Part shown: positions 30,571 to 41,057 of the stretch, in pieces | Position numbering within the stretch: the first letter of the stretch is position 1 | Layout of the letters: the number at the start of each line of letters is the position of its first letter | Origin: Burkholderiales bacterium | Lineage (GTDB): Bacteria; Pseudomonadota; Gammaproteobacteria; Burkholderiales; Burkholderiaceae_E | Direction: 5' to 3' | NCBI GenBank assembly: GCA_003577305.1 | Contig: QEVL01000018.1 | Location: forward strand, 17,840-81,839 | Length of the DNA stretch: 64,000 nt | Made by a program: the position numbers and the translations under genes | Notes under the pieces: generated by a model | Database searches by the model: none | Told to the model about the DNA's origin: nothing | Seen by the model: the letters and a program-made list of their open reading frames with translations, nothing else

Positions 30571-30612
30571 CGACGCGCCGCAAGCTGCGCAACCTCGTCC
30601 CGGAACCCGCGA

Positions 30613-31872
30613 ATGCTCCCCAGCGTCGAGTGGCCCTACGTCGAGACCCTGCTGCGGCTGTCGCTGGGGCTCTCGCTCGGGCTGCTGATCGGACTCGAAC
30701 GCGAGCGCAGCGCGAAGGAAGCGGGCCTGCGCACTTTCGCGTTCATCGCCGTGATGGGCACGCTCGGCGGGCTCATGGGCGATGCATTCGCGCTCGTGTC
30801 GCTGGGGCTCACCGCACTGCTGACGGTCTACCTGAACGTGCGGACCCTGATGGAGCGCGAGGGCGCGGAACTGACCACCTCGGCGGCGATGCTGCTCACC
30901 TGCCTGGCCGGCATCCTGTGCGGGCTCGGGCACCGGCTGACTCCGGCCGCGATCATCGTCTCGACCACCGCATTGCTGGCGTGGAAGCGTCCGCTGTCCG
31001 GTTTCACCCGGGGGCTGACCGAAGCCGAGGTGCGCTCGGCGATCGTGCTGGCGATTCTCGCGATCGTGATCTATCCCGCCTTGCCCGAGGGCAGCGTGGG
31101 CCCGATGTCACTCATCGAGCCGCGGGCCGCCTGGATCACGGTGCTGCTCATCGCCGGGATCGGCTTCATCAACTACATTCTCTGGAAACTCTACGGCAGC
31201 CGCGGCGCCGACATCGCCGGCTTCCTCGGAGGCCTGGTGAACAGCAGCGTGACCGTGAGCGAACTCGCTTCGCGCGCGGCCAGCGCGCGCCCCGAAATGG
31301 TCCACGGGGCCTACCGGGGCGTCATTCTCGCCACTGCGGCGATGCTCACGCGCAACATCGTGCTGCTCGGAATCCTGGCGCCCAGCGCCCTCTTCTACTG
31401 CCTCGGCGCGTTCGCGCCGATGCTGCTGTGCTGCCTGCTGCTGCTCAGGCTGAATCGCCGATTCGAGCTGTCCCGCAGCGAAGACCCGTCGGCCGCCCTC
31501 GAGCTGCCGTTCTCGCTCACCGTGGCGCTCAAGTACGGGCTGCTGTTCCTGCTGCTCACCGTGGTCAGTTCGCTCACGCTCAATCTCCTTGGCGAGGCCG
31601 CCTTCTATGCGGTGAGTTTCGTCGGAGGACTGCTCTCGAGCGCCAGTGCGGTGGCATCGGCTGCCGCGCTGGTGGCGCAGCAAACCATCGACCCCTGGCA
31701 GGGCGCCATTGGCGCGCTGCTCGCTTCGCTGGCGAGCGTGGTGATCAACGTGCCGTTCATGATGCGGGCGCGCAATCCGCAACTGACGCGCCGGCTCGCG
31801 ATCGCGATGACCGCCATCACTGCCTGCGGCATCGCGGGAATGCTCGCCTGGGCGCTCGCGGGGCGAGCGTAG
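30613..31872 (+). CDS. MgtC/SapB-family membrane protein with DUF4010
   Basis: A 419-residue polytopic protein with about 12 hydrophobic helices. The N-terminal MgtC/SapB part has LLRLSLGLSLGLLIGLERER and TFAFIAVMGTLGGLMGD. The C-terminal DUF4010 part has FLGGLVNSSVTVSELASRA and SFVGGLLSSASAVASAAAL. MgtC relatives are linked to Mg2+ limitation or ATPase control, but the function of DUF4010 fusions is not established. It is probably a separate unit from the protease pair. Confidence 0.88.
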   Translation: MLPSVEWPYVETLLRLSLGLSLGLLIGLERERSAKEAGLRTFAFIAVMGTLGGLMGDAFALVSLGLTALLTVYLNVRTLMEREGAELTTSAAMLLTCLAGILCGLGHRLTPAAIIVSTTALLAWKRPLSGFTRGLTEAEVRSAIVLAILAIVIYPALPEGSVGPMSLIEPRAAWITVLLIAGIGFINYILWKLYGSRGADIAGFLGGLVNSSVTVSELASRAASARPEMVHGAYRGVILATAAMLTRNIVLLGILAPSALFYCLGAFAPMLLCCLLLLRLNRRFELSRSEDPSAALELPFSLTVALKYGLLFLLLTVVSSLTLNLLGEAAFYAVSFVGGLLSSASAVASAAALVAQQTIDPWQGAIGALLASLASVVINVPFMMRARNPQLTRRLAIAMTAITACGIAGMLAWALAGRA

Positions 31873-31884
31873 CGTGAGCCGCCT

Positions 31885-32550
31885 CTAAGGCCCGGGCTCC
31901 AGCGGCACCTCGACCCGGCGCGTCACCCCGCTCGGACCCGGAAAGTCGCCGAGAATCGCCCGCGCGAGCAGCGGCAGCACTTCGGCAGGCGTCGACGATT
32001 CGAGCCCGTCGCTGACCGCGGTGCCTTCGTAGACGCGCCGCGGCGGCCGCGCCGCGAGGTCTTCGATCTCGACGCGCAGCCGGTATTCGTACCAGGCACG
32101 CATGTATTCCATCGGGTAATAGCCCGGCCCCCACCACGGCCACGGTCCGCCCATGCCCACGCCGCCGCGCGATCCCCAGGTACCCCACCAGAAATACGGC
32201 TGCACTACCGGATAGGGCTCGACGAGGCGGCCCAGCTGCCGCATGACGCGATAGTCGAACGAGACCGAAAACCGCGGATCGGCCGCTTCGCGAAAGCCGG
32301 CGCGGGCCAGTTCGGCGCGCATCACGCGCTCCCAGGCAGCGTGTTCCAGGCTGTCGCGCTGCGCGGCGCTGCGCACGAATCGATACGTGCGCGGCGCATC
32401 GGCCGGCCATTCGTGGAAAGCGGTGAGCTGCCCGCGCAGCGGCGTCGCGCAACCGGCCAGCAGCACCGCCAGTCCGGTCACGATGCCGGCCAGCCAGCGG
32501 CGCGCCGGCCCGGGGCGGAGAGCGCCGCCCGAACGCTTACAATCGTCCAT
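31885..32550 (-). CDS. DUF4136-type lipoprotein
   Basis: A 221-residue lipoprotein: hydrophobic signal and lipobox LLAGC near residue 32, then a DUF4136-like domain (YRFVRSAAQRDSLEHAAWERVMRAELARAGF, PRFSVSFDYRV). The mid-region is Trp/Gly/Tyr-rich (YFWWGTWGSRGG, WPWWGPGYYP). The start MDDCKRSG was preferred; an earlier ATG at 32571 overlaps the divergent pepN start. Function is unknown. Confidence 0.82.
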   Translation of the reverse strand: MDDCKRSGGALRPGPARRWLAGIVTGLAVLLAGCATPLRGQLTAFHEWPADAPRTYRFVRSAAQRDSLEHAAWERVMRAELARAGFREAADPRFSVSFDYRVMRQLGRLVEPYPVVQPYFWWGTWGSRGGVGMGGPWPWWGPGYYPMEYMRAWYEYRLRVEIEDLAARPPRRVYEGTAVSDGLESSTPAEVLPLLARAILGDFPGPSGVTRRVEVPLEPGP

Positions 32551-32569
32551 CACCTGCCTGTTGCCACTC

Positions 32570-35332
32570 ATGCGTACCGACCAGCCCGTCACCATCCGAC
32601 GCGCCGACTATACGCCGCCCGCCTTCCTGGTGGACGACGTGCGGCTCGAGTTCGATCTCGATCACGACGATACCCTGGTGCGCGCCGCGCTGCATCTGCG
32701 GCGCAACCCGGCGCACCGCGGCGTCGAGGGCGAACCAGCGCCGCTGGTACTGGACGGCGAACAGCTTTCGCTGGTCGAGCTGCGCATCGACGGCAGGCCA
32801 CTGGCCCCGCACGAATTCGCGATCGACGGCGACACGCTGTCGATACCTGCGGCGCCCGAGCGCTTCGAGCTGTCGACCGTGTCACGCATCGTGCCTGCCG
32901 CGAACACCTCGCTGAGCGGTCTTTATGTCTCGAACGGCAATTTCTTCACCCAGTGCGAAGCCGAGGGTTTCCGCCGCATCACCTGGTTTCCCGACCGCCC
33001 CGACGTGATGGCCCGCTATACGGTGACGCTGCGCGCGCCGCGCGAGCGCTGCCCGGTGCTGCTGTCGAACGGCAATCTGGTCGCCAGCGGCGACTGCGAG
33101 GCGATCGGCGCCGACGGCGCCGATCGCCGCGGCTGGCACTGGGCCACCTGGGAAGATCCGTTCCCGAAGCCCAGCTACCTGTTCGCAGTGGTCGCTGGCA
33201 GGCTGGTGGCCACCGAACGCCGCTTGCGCACGCGCTCGGGGCGCGAAGTGCTGCTGCAGGTCTGGGTCGAGCCGGGCAACGAAGATCGCACCGATCACGC
33301 GATGCAGTCGCTGGTGCGCGCGATCCGCTGGGACGAAGAGCGCTTCGGCCTCGAGCTCGATCTCGACCGCTTCATGATCGTCGCGGTGGGCGACTTCAAC
33401 ATGGGGGCGATGGAGAACAAGGGGCTGAACATCTTCAACACGAAGTACGTGTTCGCCAATCCGCGCATCGCCACCGACCAGGATTTCGCCGCGATCGAGT
33501 CGGTGGTCGGCCACGAGTACTTCCACAACTGGACCGGCAACCGCGTGACCTGCCGCGACTGGTTCCAGCTCACACTGAAAGAAGGCCTCACCGTCTTTCG
33601 CGACCAGGAATTCTCGGCCGACATGCTGGCCGCGCGCAGCGCGACGCCCGAAGCGGCGGCGAGCGCGCGCGCTGTCAAGCGCATCGAGGACGTGCGCGTG
33701 CTGCGCGCGGCGCAGTTCCCCGAAGACGCCGGCCCGATGGCGCACCCGATCCGGCCCGACAGCTACCAGGAGATCAACAACTTCTACACCGTCACGGTCT
33801 ACGAGAAAGGCGCCGAGGTGATCCGCATGCTGCAGACGCTGGTCGGCCGCGACGGCTTCCGCCGCGGCATGGACCTCTATTTCGAGCGGCACGACGGCCA
33901 TGCAGTCACCTGCGACGACTTCGTCGCCGCGATCGCCGACGCCAACGCAGTCGCGCTCGGGCAGTTCGGGCGCTGGTACTCGCAGGCCGGCACGCCGCGG
34001 TTGCGCGCCAGTGGCCGGTACGACGCGCAGGCACGCCGCTACCTGCTCTCGATCGAGCAGTCCTGCCCCCCCTCGCCCGGGCAGCCGGAGAAGGCGCCGT
34101 TTCACATCCCGCTCGCGCTCGGGCTGGTCGGGCCCGACGGCCGCGACTGCGAATTGCGCATTTCCGAAGAGCGCGACGGCGCGCTGCGGCCGGTCGCAGC
34201 GCCCGCCGAGGCCGGCGCGCACGGGCACACCGTGGTGCTCGACGTCACCGAACCGCGCCACGTGTTCGTCTTCGAAGGCATCGGCGCCACGCCGGTTCCC
34301 TCGCTCGCGCGCAACTTCTCGGCGCCGGTGCTGATCGAGTTCGACCACGACGACGCGCAGCTCGCCTTCCTCGCCGCGCACGACAGCGATCCGTTCAACC
34401 GCTGGGAGGCCGCGCAGCGGCTGGCAAGCGACGCGGTGCTCGCGATCGTCGGCGGCGCCGATGCGATGCGCCGCAGTGTGCCGCTGGCCGAGGTGCTCGG
34501 ACGGCTGCTCGAAGACGAATCGCTCGACCCGGCATTTCGCGACCAGCTGTTCGTGCTGCCCTCCGAGGGATTCATCGCGGAACAGCTCGCCGTGATCGAT
34601 CCGGTGGCGCTGCGCGGCGCGCGCAACGCGCTGCGCCGCAGCGTCGCAACGGCACTCGCCGAACGCTGGGCGCCCGCCTGGGCGAAGCTGCGCGACCCGC
34701 GCCCCTGGTCGCCCGAGCCGGCCGCCGCCGGACGGCGCGCGCTGAAGAACACGGTGCTCTCCTGGTGGGTCGAGACGCAGGCGCCCGAGGCGATCGCCGC
34801 GGCCGCTGCACAGTTCGGGCACGCCGACAACATGACCGATCGCGCCGGCGCACTGCACGCACTGCTGCGCACCGCTGCGCCCGAGCGCGAGGCGGCGCTC
34901 GCGAGCTTCGGACTCGACTTCGCCGACGAGCCGCTGGTGCTCGACAAGTGGTTCGCGATGCAGGCGACGATGCACCGTCACCCCGGAGATCCTCCGGTGC
35001 TGGGGCGGGTGCGCGCGCTGCTCGGGCACCCCGCCTTCTCCATTCGCAACCCGAACCGGGTGCGCGCGCTGGTGGGCAGCTTCTGCAACGGCAACCTCGC
35101 CGAGTTCCACGCCGCCGACGGTTCGGGCTACGCGTTCTGGCGCGAGCAGGTACTGGCGATCGACGCGATCAACCCGCAGGTGGCCGCGCGGCTGGCGCGC
35201 GCACTCGACCGCTGGCGCAAGTTCACGCCCGAGCGGCAGCTGGCAATGCGCGCGGCGCTCGAAGAGGTGGCTGCGCACGAGCCGCTGTCGGCCGATCTGC
35301 GCGAGATCGTCGGCAAGGCGCTCGGGTCCTGA
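32570..35332 (+). CDS. pepN: Aminopeptidase N (M1 zinc metallopeptidase)
   Basis: A 920-residue cytosolic aminopeptidase. The exopeptidase motif GAMEN (in FNMGAMENKGLNIFNTKYV) and the zinc motif HEYFHNW with downstream Glu (LTLKEG) are intact. The C-terminal DUF3458/ARM-like part is present to the end. Slightly longer than E. coli PepN (870). The ATG coincides with the first conserved segment; long upstream in-frame sequence lies antisense to the lipoprotein and is not conserved. It recycles peptides from proteolysis. Confidence 0.95.
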   Translation: MRTDQPVTIRRADYTPPAFLVDDVRLEFDLDHDDTLVRAALHLRRNPAHRGVEGEPAPLVLDGEQLSLVELRIDGRPLAPHEFAIDGDTLSIPAAPERFELSTVSRIVPAANTSLSGLYVSNGNFFTQCEAEGFRRITWFPDRPDVMARYTVTLRAPRERCPVLLSNGNLVASGDCEAIGADGADRRGWHWATWEDPFPKPSYLFAVVAGRLVATERRLRTRSGREVLLQVWVEPGNEDRTDHAMQSLVRAIRWDEERFGLELDLDRFMIVAVGDFNMGAMENKGLNIFNTKYVFANPRIATDQDFAAIESVVGHEYFHNWTGNRVTCRDWFQLTLKEGLTVFRDQEFSADMLAARSATPEAAASARAVKRIEDVRVLRAAQFPEDAGPMAHPIRPDSYQEINNFYTVTVYEKGAEVIRMLQTLVGRDGFRRGMDLYFERHDGHAVTCDDFVAAIADANAVALGQFGRWYSQAGTPRLRASGRYDAQARRYLLSIEQSCPPSPGQPEKAPFHIPLALGLVGPDGRDCELRISEERDGALRPVAAPAEAGAHGHTVVLDVTEPRHVFVFEGIGATPVPSLARNFSAPVLIEFDHDDAQLAFLAAHDSDPFNRWEAAQRLASDAVLAIVGGADAMRRSVPLAEVLGRLLEDESLDPAFRDQLFVLPSEGFIAEQLAVIDPVALRGARNALRRSVATALAERWAPAWAKLRDPRPWSPEPAAAGRRALKNTVLSWWVETQAPEAIAAAAAQFGHADNMTDRAGALHALLRTAAPEREAALASFGLDFADEPLVLDKWFAMQATMHRHPGDPPVLGRVRALLGHPAFSIRNPNRVRALVGSFCNGNLAEFHAADGSGYAFWREQVLAIDAINPQVAARLARALDRWRKFTPERQLAMRAALEEVAAHEPLSADLREIVGKALGS

Positions 35333-35356
35333 GTTTCGGGCAACAGGAGAACCCCC

Positions 35357-36359
<1,003 letters not shown>

Positions 36360-36370
<11 letters not shown>

Positions 36371-39101
36371 GTCTCCAGACGCGCTTGAGTGCAGGGTCGT
36401 CCTCGTCGGTCTCGATGCGAAAGCCGAGCGCGCGCATCAGGCCGATCATCGGTGCATTGATCGCGAGCACGTAGCCGTCGATGCGCTTCAGGCCCTTGTC
36501 GCGCGCCGCGTCGACGATCGACAGCATCAGCGTCGTGCCCAGCCCCTGTCCGTGGAAGCGGTCGGCGATCGCGATCGCGAACTCGCAGGTCTCGCGGTCG
36601 GGGTTGAGCAGGTAGCGCACCACGCCGATGATGGTCTCGTCGCCGTCCTCGGCCTGCGGATCGCCGGGGGCGATCGTGGCCACCAGCGCCAGTTCGCGGT
36701 CGTAGTCGATCTGCGTGTAGCGCGCGAGCATCTGTGGCGTGAGTTCGGTGAGCGTCGAGATGAAGCGGAAGTAGCGCGACTGCTCCGAGAGTCCGCGCAC
36801 GAAGCGCTGCAGCCGCGTGCCGTCCTCGGCGCGGATCGGCCGGATCGTGTACCAGCGCCCGTCGCGCAGCGCGCGCTCGCCCACCATGTGGGCCGGGTAG
36901 GGCATGATCGCCATGTGCCCGTGGCGCGCGCCGGCCGCCGCCTGTCCGGGCAGCCAGGTGCGCGGCGTCTCGCGATCGATCACGACCCGGCCGTCGACCG
37001 CCACCACATCGCCGCCCTCGGCGATGATCGGGTTGATGTCCATCTCGGCGATCTGCGGCAGTTCGCACACCATTTCGGACACGCGCACCAGCAACCGCAC
37101 CAGCGCCTCGACGTCGATCGGCGGCGCGCCGCGGAATTCGCCCAGCGTCTGCGCGACACGGGTGCGCGCGATCATGCTGCGCGCGAGAAAACCGTTCAGC
37201 GGCGGCAACTCGAGCGTGGTGTCGCGCACCACCTCCACCCGCGTGCCGCCGGTGCCGAAAGCGATCACCGGACCGAAGAGCCGGTCGCGGAACACGCCCA
37301 CGTAGAGCTCGCGCCCGTGGCGCCCCGACTTCATCGCCTGCAGCGTCACGCCGTCGAGCCGCGCGTCGGGCCGCGCCGCGCGCACTGCATCGATGATCGC
37401 GACGTACTGGCTCCTCGCTTCCCCGGCATTGCGCACGTTCAGCACCACGCCGCCGACGTCGCTCTTGTGCGCCACGTCGGCCGAGCTGATCTTCATCGCC
37501 ACCGGAAAACCGATCTGCGCGGCAAGCGTCGCCGCCTCCTCCGCGTCGCGCGCCAGTACGGTGCGGTTCACCGGCACGCGGAAGGCCTCGAGCAACGCCT
37601 TCGACTCCAGCTCGGTCAGCGACTCGCGTCCGGCGGCCAGCGCCTCGTCGATCACGCGGCGCGCCGCGTCGAGGTCGGGCGGAGTCATCGCCGACAACGA
37701 GGTGGGCACCTGCTGCGAGAGCAGCTGGTTCTGGTAGTAGGTGACGACGGTCGAGAACGCGTCTACCGCCGCCTCCGGGGTGCGAAACACCGGCACGCCG
37801 GCCGCGTCCAGGCGAGCGCGCAACGCGCGTGCGGAGCTGTCGCCCAGCCAGCAGGCGAACAGCGGCTTGACCAGCGTGCGCGCAATCGTCGCGACGCGAT
37901 CGGTGATCGCCTCGGCCGGCACGCCGGCGTACGGAGTCATCATCGCCAGCATCGCGTCGCACTCGGGGTCGTAGGCGATCGATTCGATCGCCGCCGCGTA
38001 CGCGTCGGCGCCGGCTGCCATGCCCAGGTTCAGCGGGTTCACGATCTCCACGCCCGGCAGCGCATCGCCGAGCCGGCGGGCGGTCGGCGGCGTGAACGGC
38101 GCCAGGCGTATGCCCTGGAAGAAGGCCTGGTCGGCCGCCAGCACCGCCGGGCCGTTGCCGTTGGAGATCACCGCGAGCCGCTTGCCGATCGGCCAGTTGC
38201 GCGACGCGAGATAGCGCACCGCGGTGAACAGTTGCGTGAACAGGCGCACCTGCACGACGCCCGCGCGGCGCAGCGCCGCGGTGTAGACGGCGTCACCGGC
38301 CACGATCGCGCCTGAATGCGTGCGCGCGCCGGGCCGGGCGGCGTGGTCGCGCCCTCCCTTGAGCACGACCACCGGCTTCACCGTGGCCAGCGCGCGCAAC
38401 GCGCTCATGAAGCTGCGCGAATCGCGCACCGCCTCGAGATAGACGACCACCGCGCGGGTCGCCGGGTCGCTCGCGAGGAAGTCGAGCACCTGCGCGACAT
38501 CGACGTCGACCTCGGCGCCGAGCGAAACGGCCAGCGAGAAGCCGATCGCGCTGTCTCCCGCCCAGTCGAGCACGGCAGCGTTGAGCACCCCCGACTGCGA
38601 CACAAGCGCAACGTTGCCCGCGGGCGGCATCGCGCCCATGCGACCGGCGTTCAGTCGGCGCGGCGGCCGCACGAACCCCATGGTCGCCGGCCCGAGCAGC
38701 CGGATGCGCGCCTTGCGGGCGATCGCTGCGAGCTCGCGCGAGCGTTCGGGCGTCGCGTGCGGCGACAGCAGCACCGCGCAGCGCACGCGCAATGCGGCGG
38801 CCGTTCGCAGCGCCTGCTCCTCGCGCTCGGCGCCGACCGCGATCAGCGCGAGGTCGCAGCACGGCGGCACGTCTTCGGCGCCCTCTGCACTCTTGACGCC
38901 CTCTGCACCCCCGGCACTGCGAATGCCGCCGGAGCCCGCGCCGGCCGGGGCCTCGCCGAGCACCACGCGCCGCGCCTGCACTTTCGCCTCGTCCAGCTGT
39001 CGCGCCAGTTCGCCGATCCAGCCGGGCAGCTCGCCCGGCTCGACCAGCAGCACCACGGTGGCGGGGTCGAAGAGTGCGGCCAGCTCGTGCAGGTGCTGCA
39101 T
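36360..39101 (-). CDS. PatZ/Pka-like protein lysine acetyltransferase (acyl-CoA synthetase-like + GNAT)
   Basis: A 913-residue protein. The N-terminal NDP-forming acyl-CoA-synthetase-like region includes CoA-binding [20 protein letters not shown] and a ligase segment. The ATP-grasp part has [13 protein letters not shown] and MDINPIIAE. The C-terminal GNAT domain (about 760-913) has [15 protein letters not shown] and the acetyl-CoA loop [13 protein letters not shown]. This is the layout of Salmonella Pat / E. coli PatZ, which acetylate Acs and other enzymes. An Ala/Gly/Glu linker near residue 60 contains short imperfect repeats ([17 protein letters not shown]). It follows a deacetylase gene by 15 bases. 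Confidence 0.92.
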
Positions 39102-39116
39102 CGCCGGGCCCGCGCG

Positions 39117-40043
39117 TCAGTCGAGGTCGAGCAAGGCCCGCAGGTGCAGTTCGACGGCGCGCGCCAGCGAGGGCACGTGGTAGCCACCTTCGAGCGCGGA
39201 GACGATCCGGCCCTCGCACATCTCGTCGGCGAAACGGACGATCTCGCGACTCACCCACGCGTAGTCTTCGTCGCGCCAGCCGAGGTGGCTCATGTCGTCC
39301 TCGCGGTGCGCGTCGAAGCCGGCGGACACGAACAGCATCTGCGGCCGGAACTCGCGCAGCGCCGGCAGCCAGCGTTCGGTCACCGCCGCGCGCAGCGCCG
39401 CGCCGTCGCTGTAGGGGGGCAGCCCGACGTTGCACATGTTGGCGCCGCGCGCCTCTTCACCGTTGAACGGATAGAGCTGCGTCTGGAACGTCGAGACCAT
39501 CAGCACCTGCTCGTCGCCGGCCAGGATCTCCTCGCTGCCGTTGCCGTGGTGCACGTCGAAATCGATCAGCGCCACGCGCTCCATGCCCAGCGCCGCGGTG
39601 GCGTGGCGGATGCCGACCGCCACGTTGTTGAAGAAGCAGAAGCCCATCGCCCGGTCGCTGGTGGCATGGTGGCCCGGCGGTCGCACCGCGCAGAAAGCGC
39701 GCCGGTAGTCGCCGCGCGCCACGACTTCGGTGGCCAGTACCAGTGCGCCCGCGGCGTGCAGCGCCGCGGTCCAGGTGTGCGGATTCATCGCGGTATCGGG
39801 ATCGACGCTCACGTAGCCCTCGGACGGCGCGGCCGCCTTCAACTCGTAGTACAGGCGCATGTCGTGCGCCCGGTCGAGTTGCTCGAAAGTGGCCTCGGGC
39901 GCCTCGAGCGTGTCCATCAGGTCGAGAACCCCGCGCAGGAGCAGCCGATCGGAAATCGCTGTCAGCCGCTCCGGGCATTCCGGGTGATGCGAGCCCATCT
40001 CGTGGCGCATGAAGCTCGGATGGGTGATGTAGGCGACGTTCAC
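39117..40043 (-). CDS. Histone deacetylase-family protein (AcuC/HDAC-like)
   Basis: A 308-residue zinc hydrolase. It has RPPGHHATSDRAMGFCFFNN, metal ligands in ALIDFDVHHGNGSEEI, and the second Asp in SAGFDAHRED. The GTG start is preceded by GGAGGAG at about 6 bases, so it was taken over a longer frame. The family removes acyl groups from lysine or polyamines. Directly followed on the same strand by a PatZ-like acetyltransferase, it probably forms a reversible acetylation pair with it. Confidence 0.92.
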   Translation of the reverse strand: MNVAYITHPSFMRHEMGSHHPECPERLTAISDRLLLRGVLDLMDTLEAPEATFEQLDRAHDMRLYYELKAAAPSEGYVSVDPDTAMNPHTWTAALHAAGALVLATEVVARGDYRRAFCAVRPPGHHATSDRAMGFCFFNNVAVGIRHATAALGMERVALIDFDVHHGNGSEEILAGDEQVLMVSTFQTQLYPFNGEEARGANMCNVGLPPYSDGAALRAAVTERWLPALREFRPQMLFVSAGFDAHREDDMSHLGWRDEDYAWVSREIVRFADEMCEGRIVSALEGGYHVPSLARAVELHLRALLDLD

Positions 40044-40254
40044 GCTCGGCTCCTCCACTTGCACTGTAACGCAGCCGGCCGATCCCCACCGAACCCGAAG
40101 GCGACGCTCGCGCATTCGGGACGCGAAACCCGGCGCCGGCGATCCTGGTCGTGGCGCGCTGTCGCGCGGCAACTACGCTCGCCCCCCGCCGGTCGGAGGA
40201 TCGGCCGGAACTGCGGTGGATGAGCGCGCGCCGCGGCCGAGCGAAGCCTCTGCT
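40044..40254. other. Intergenic region between deacetylase and CPBP protease genes
   Basis: Gene-free sequence between divergent genes; with the palindrome and terminator to its right the gap is 310 bases. The leftward promoter must lie here; TACAGT near 40065 read leftward could be a -10. No protein-coding frame with family resemblance was seen. It may contain a rightward small RNA ending at the terminator at 40286-40319. Confidence 0.4.
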
Positions 40255-40280
40255 CCGGCGGGATCCGCGGATCCCGCCGG
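40255..40280. repeat. Perfect 26-bp palindrome
   Basis: The halves CCGGCGGGATCCG and its exact complement meet with no spacer. Its right edge is 5 bases before a terminator-type hairpin. In RNA it would form a long stem only if a small loop opens, so it could be a protein-binding site instead. Confidence 0.7.
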
Positions 40281-40285
40281 CCACA

Positions 40286-40319
40286 GGGCGCGAGCCGGAA
40301 ACGGCGAGCGCCCTTTTTT
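40286..40319 (+). terminator. Rho-independent terminator (rightward)
   Basis: The stem GGGCGC/GCGCCC with a two-base internal loop continues to GCCG/CGGC around a GAAA tetraloop, followed by six T. It has classic form on the plus strand. No rightward gene ends nearby, and the next one starts 35 bases downstream. It therefore ends an unannotated transcript or acts as an attenuator of the CPBP gene. Confidence 0.75.
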
Positions 40320-40353
40320 CCGTCTGCACGCCACGAGTGCGATCATCCGTTCC

Positions 40354-40860
40354 ATGCCCGACCCGACACTGCGGCGCGAACACCCCACCCTCGCACAGGA
40401 ATGCGGGCTCGGGCGACCGCGCCCGCCGATGCTCGGCTGGCCTGCGGACGCGCACCTCGCGGTCGCCGCACTCGCGGCACTGCCGGTGTGGGTGGTGCTG
40501 GGGATCGCGTTCGGCGAGCGGATCGCGGCGCCCGCCCACTGGATCGGCTGGCTCTCGCTGATCGTGATCCAGCCTGCGATCGAGGAGCTGGTGTTCCGCG
40601 GCGTGCTGCAGGGGCAGTTGCTCAGGCTCACCGGCGGGCGCCGGCTCGGCCCGTTGACGCTGGCCAACCTGCTCACGACGATCGGATTCGCGGCGATGCA
40701 CCTGATCGCCCAGCCGCCTGGCTGGGCGCTGGCGGTGGCCGCGCCTTCGCTGGTGTTCGGGCACCTGCGCGAGCGCTTCGGCAGCGTCTGGCCCGCGATC
40801 GCGATGCACGCTTTCTACAACGCGGGATTCGGCCTGGCGGCCGGGCTGGCGCGGAGCTGA
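40354..40860 (+). CDS. CPBP-family intramembrane metalloprotease
   Basis: A 168-residue membrane protein with about four to five helices. It has the CPBP/Abi motifs: EELVFRGVLQGQLL (motif 1, with EE), HLIAQPP (motif 2 position, His), and HAFYNAGFG (motif 3, HxxxN). These form the glutamate/His active site of CAAX-type proteases. It is short for the family, matching the compact JDVT/MrtC-like group. The ATG after the terminator was chosen; an upstream in-frame start would overlap that hairpin. Confidence 0.85.
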   Translation: MPDPTLRREHPTLAQECGLGRPRPPMLGWPADAHLAVAALAALPVWVVLGIAFGERIAAPAHWIGWLSLIVIQPAIEELVFRGVLQGQLLRLTGGRRLGPLTLANLLTTIGFAAMHLIAQPPGWALAVAAPSLVFGHLRERFGSVWPAIAMHAFYNAGFGLAAGLARS

Positions 40861-40923
40861 GGAGGCGCTGGAGCGGGCGAAGGGAACAGCACCCACAACC
40901 CAACCGGTTGATCAACAAAGAAT

Positions 40924-40947
40924 TTCTTGGGGTCAGCTCCCCAAGAA
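40924..40947 (-). terminator. Candidate terminator for the leftward lysR gene
   Basis: Perfect 9-bp arms TTCTTGGGG and CCCCAAGAA flank a six-base loop. Read leftward it is followed by the T-rich ATTCTTTGTTG. It is about 110 bases downstream of the lysR stop. The rightward side lacks a T-run. Confidence 0.45.
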
Positions 40948-41057
40948 GGCCTCTATTCTGGACTCAAAAATCCAAGTCGGTCAACGTGACGGACCAGATA
41001 AGTCCACCCAGAGCCGGAGACGGCTGCCAACAGCCAATGTACCTGGACCGATGCAGA

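Noticed and set aside
38870..38930. Direct repeats of CCCTCTGCAC in the acetyltransferase gene
   Set aside because: They encode an in-frame flexible linker in a complete protein; too few and short for a mobile or CRISPR repeat.
40903..40912. GTTGATCAAC as another FNR-like box
   Set aside because: The two half-sites meet without the four-base spacer.
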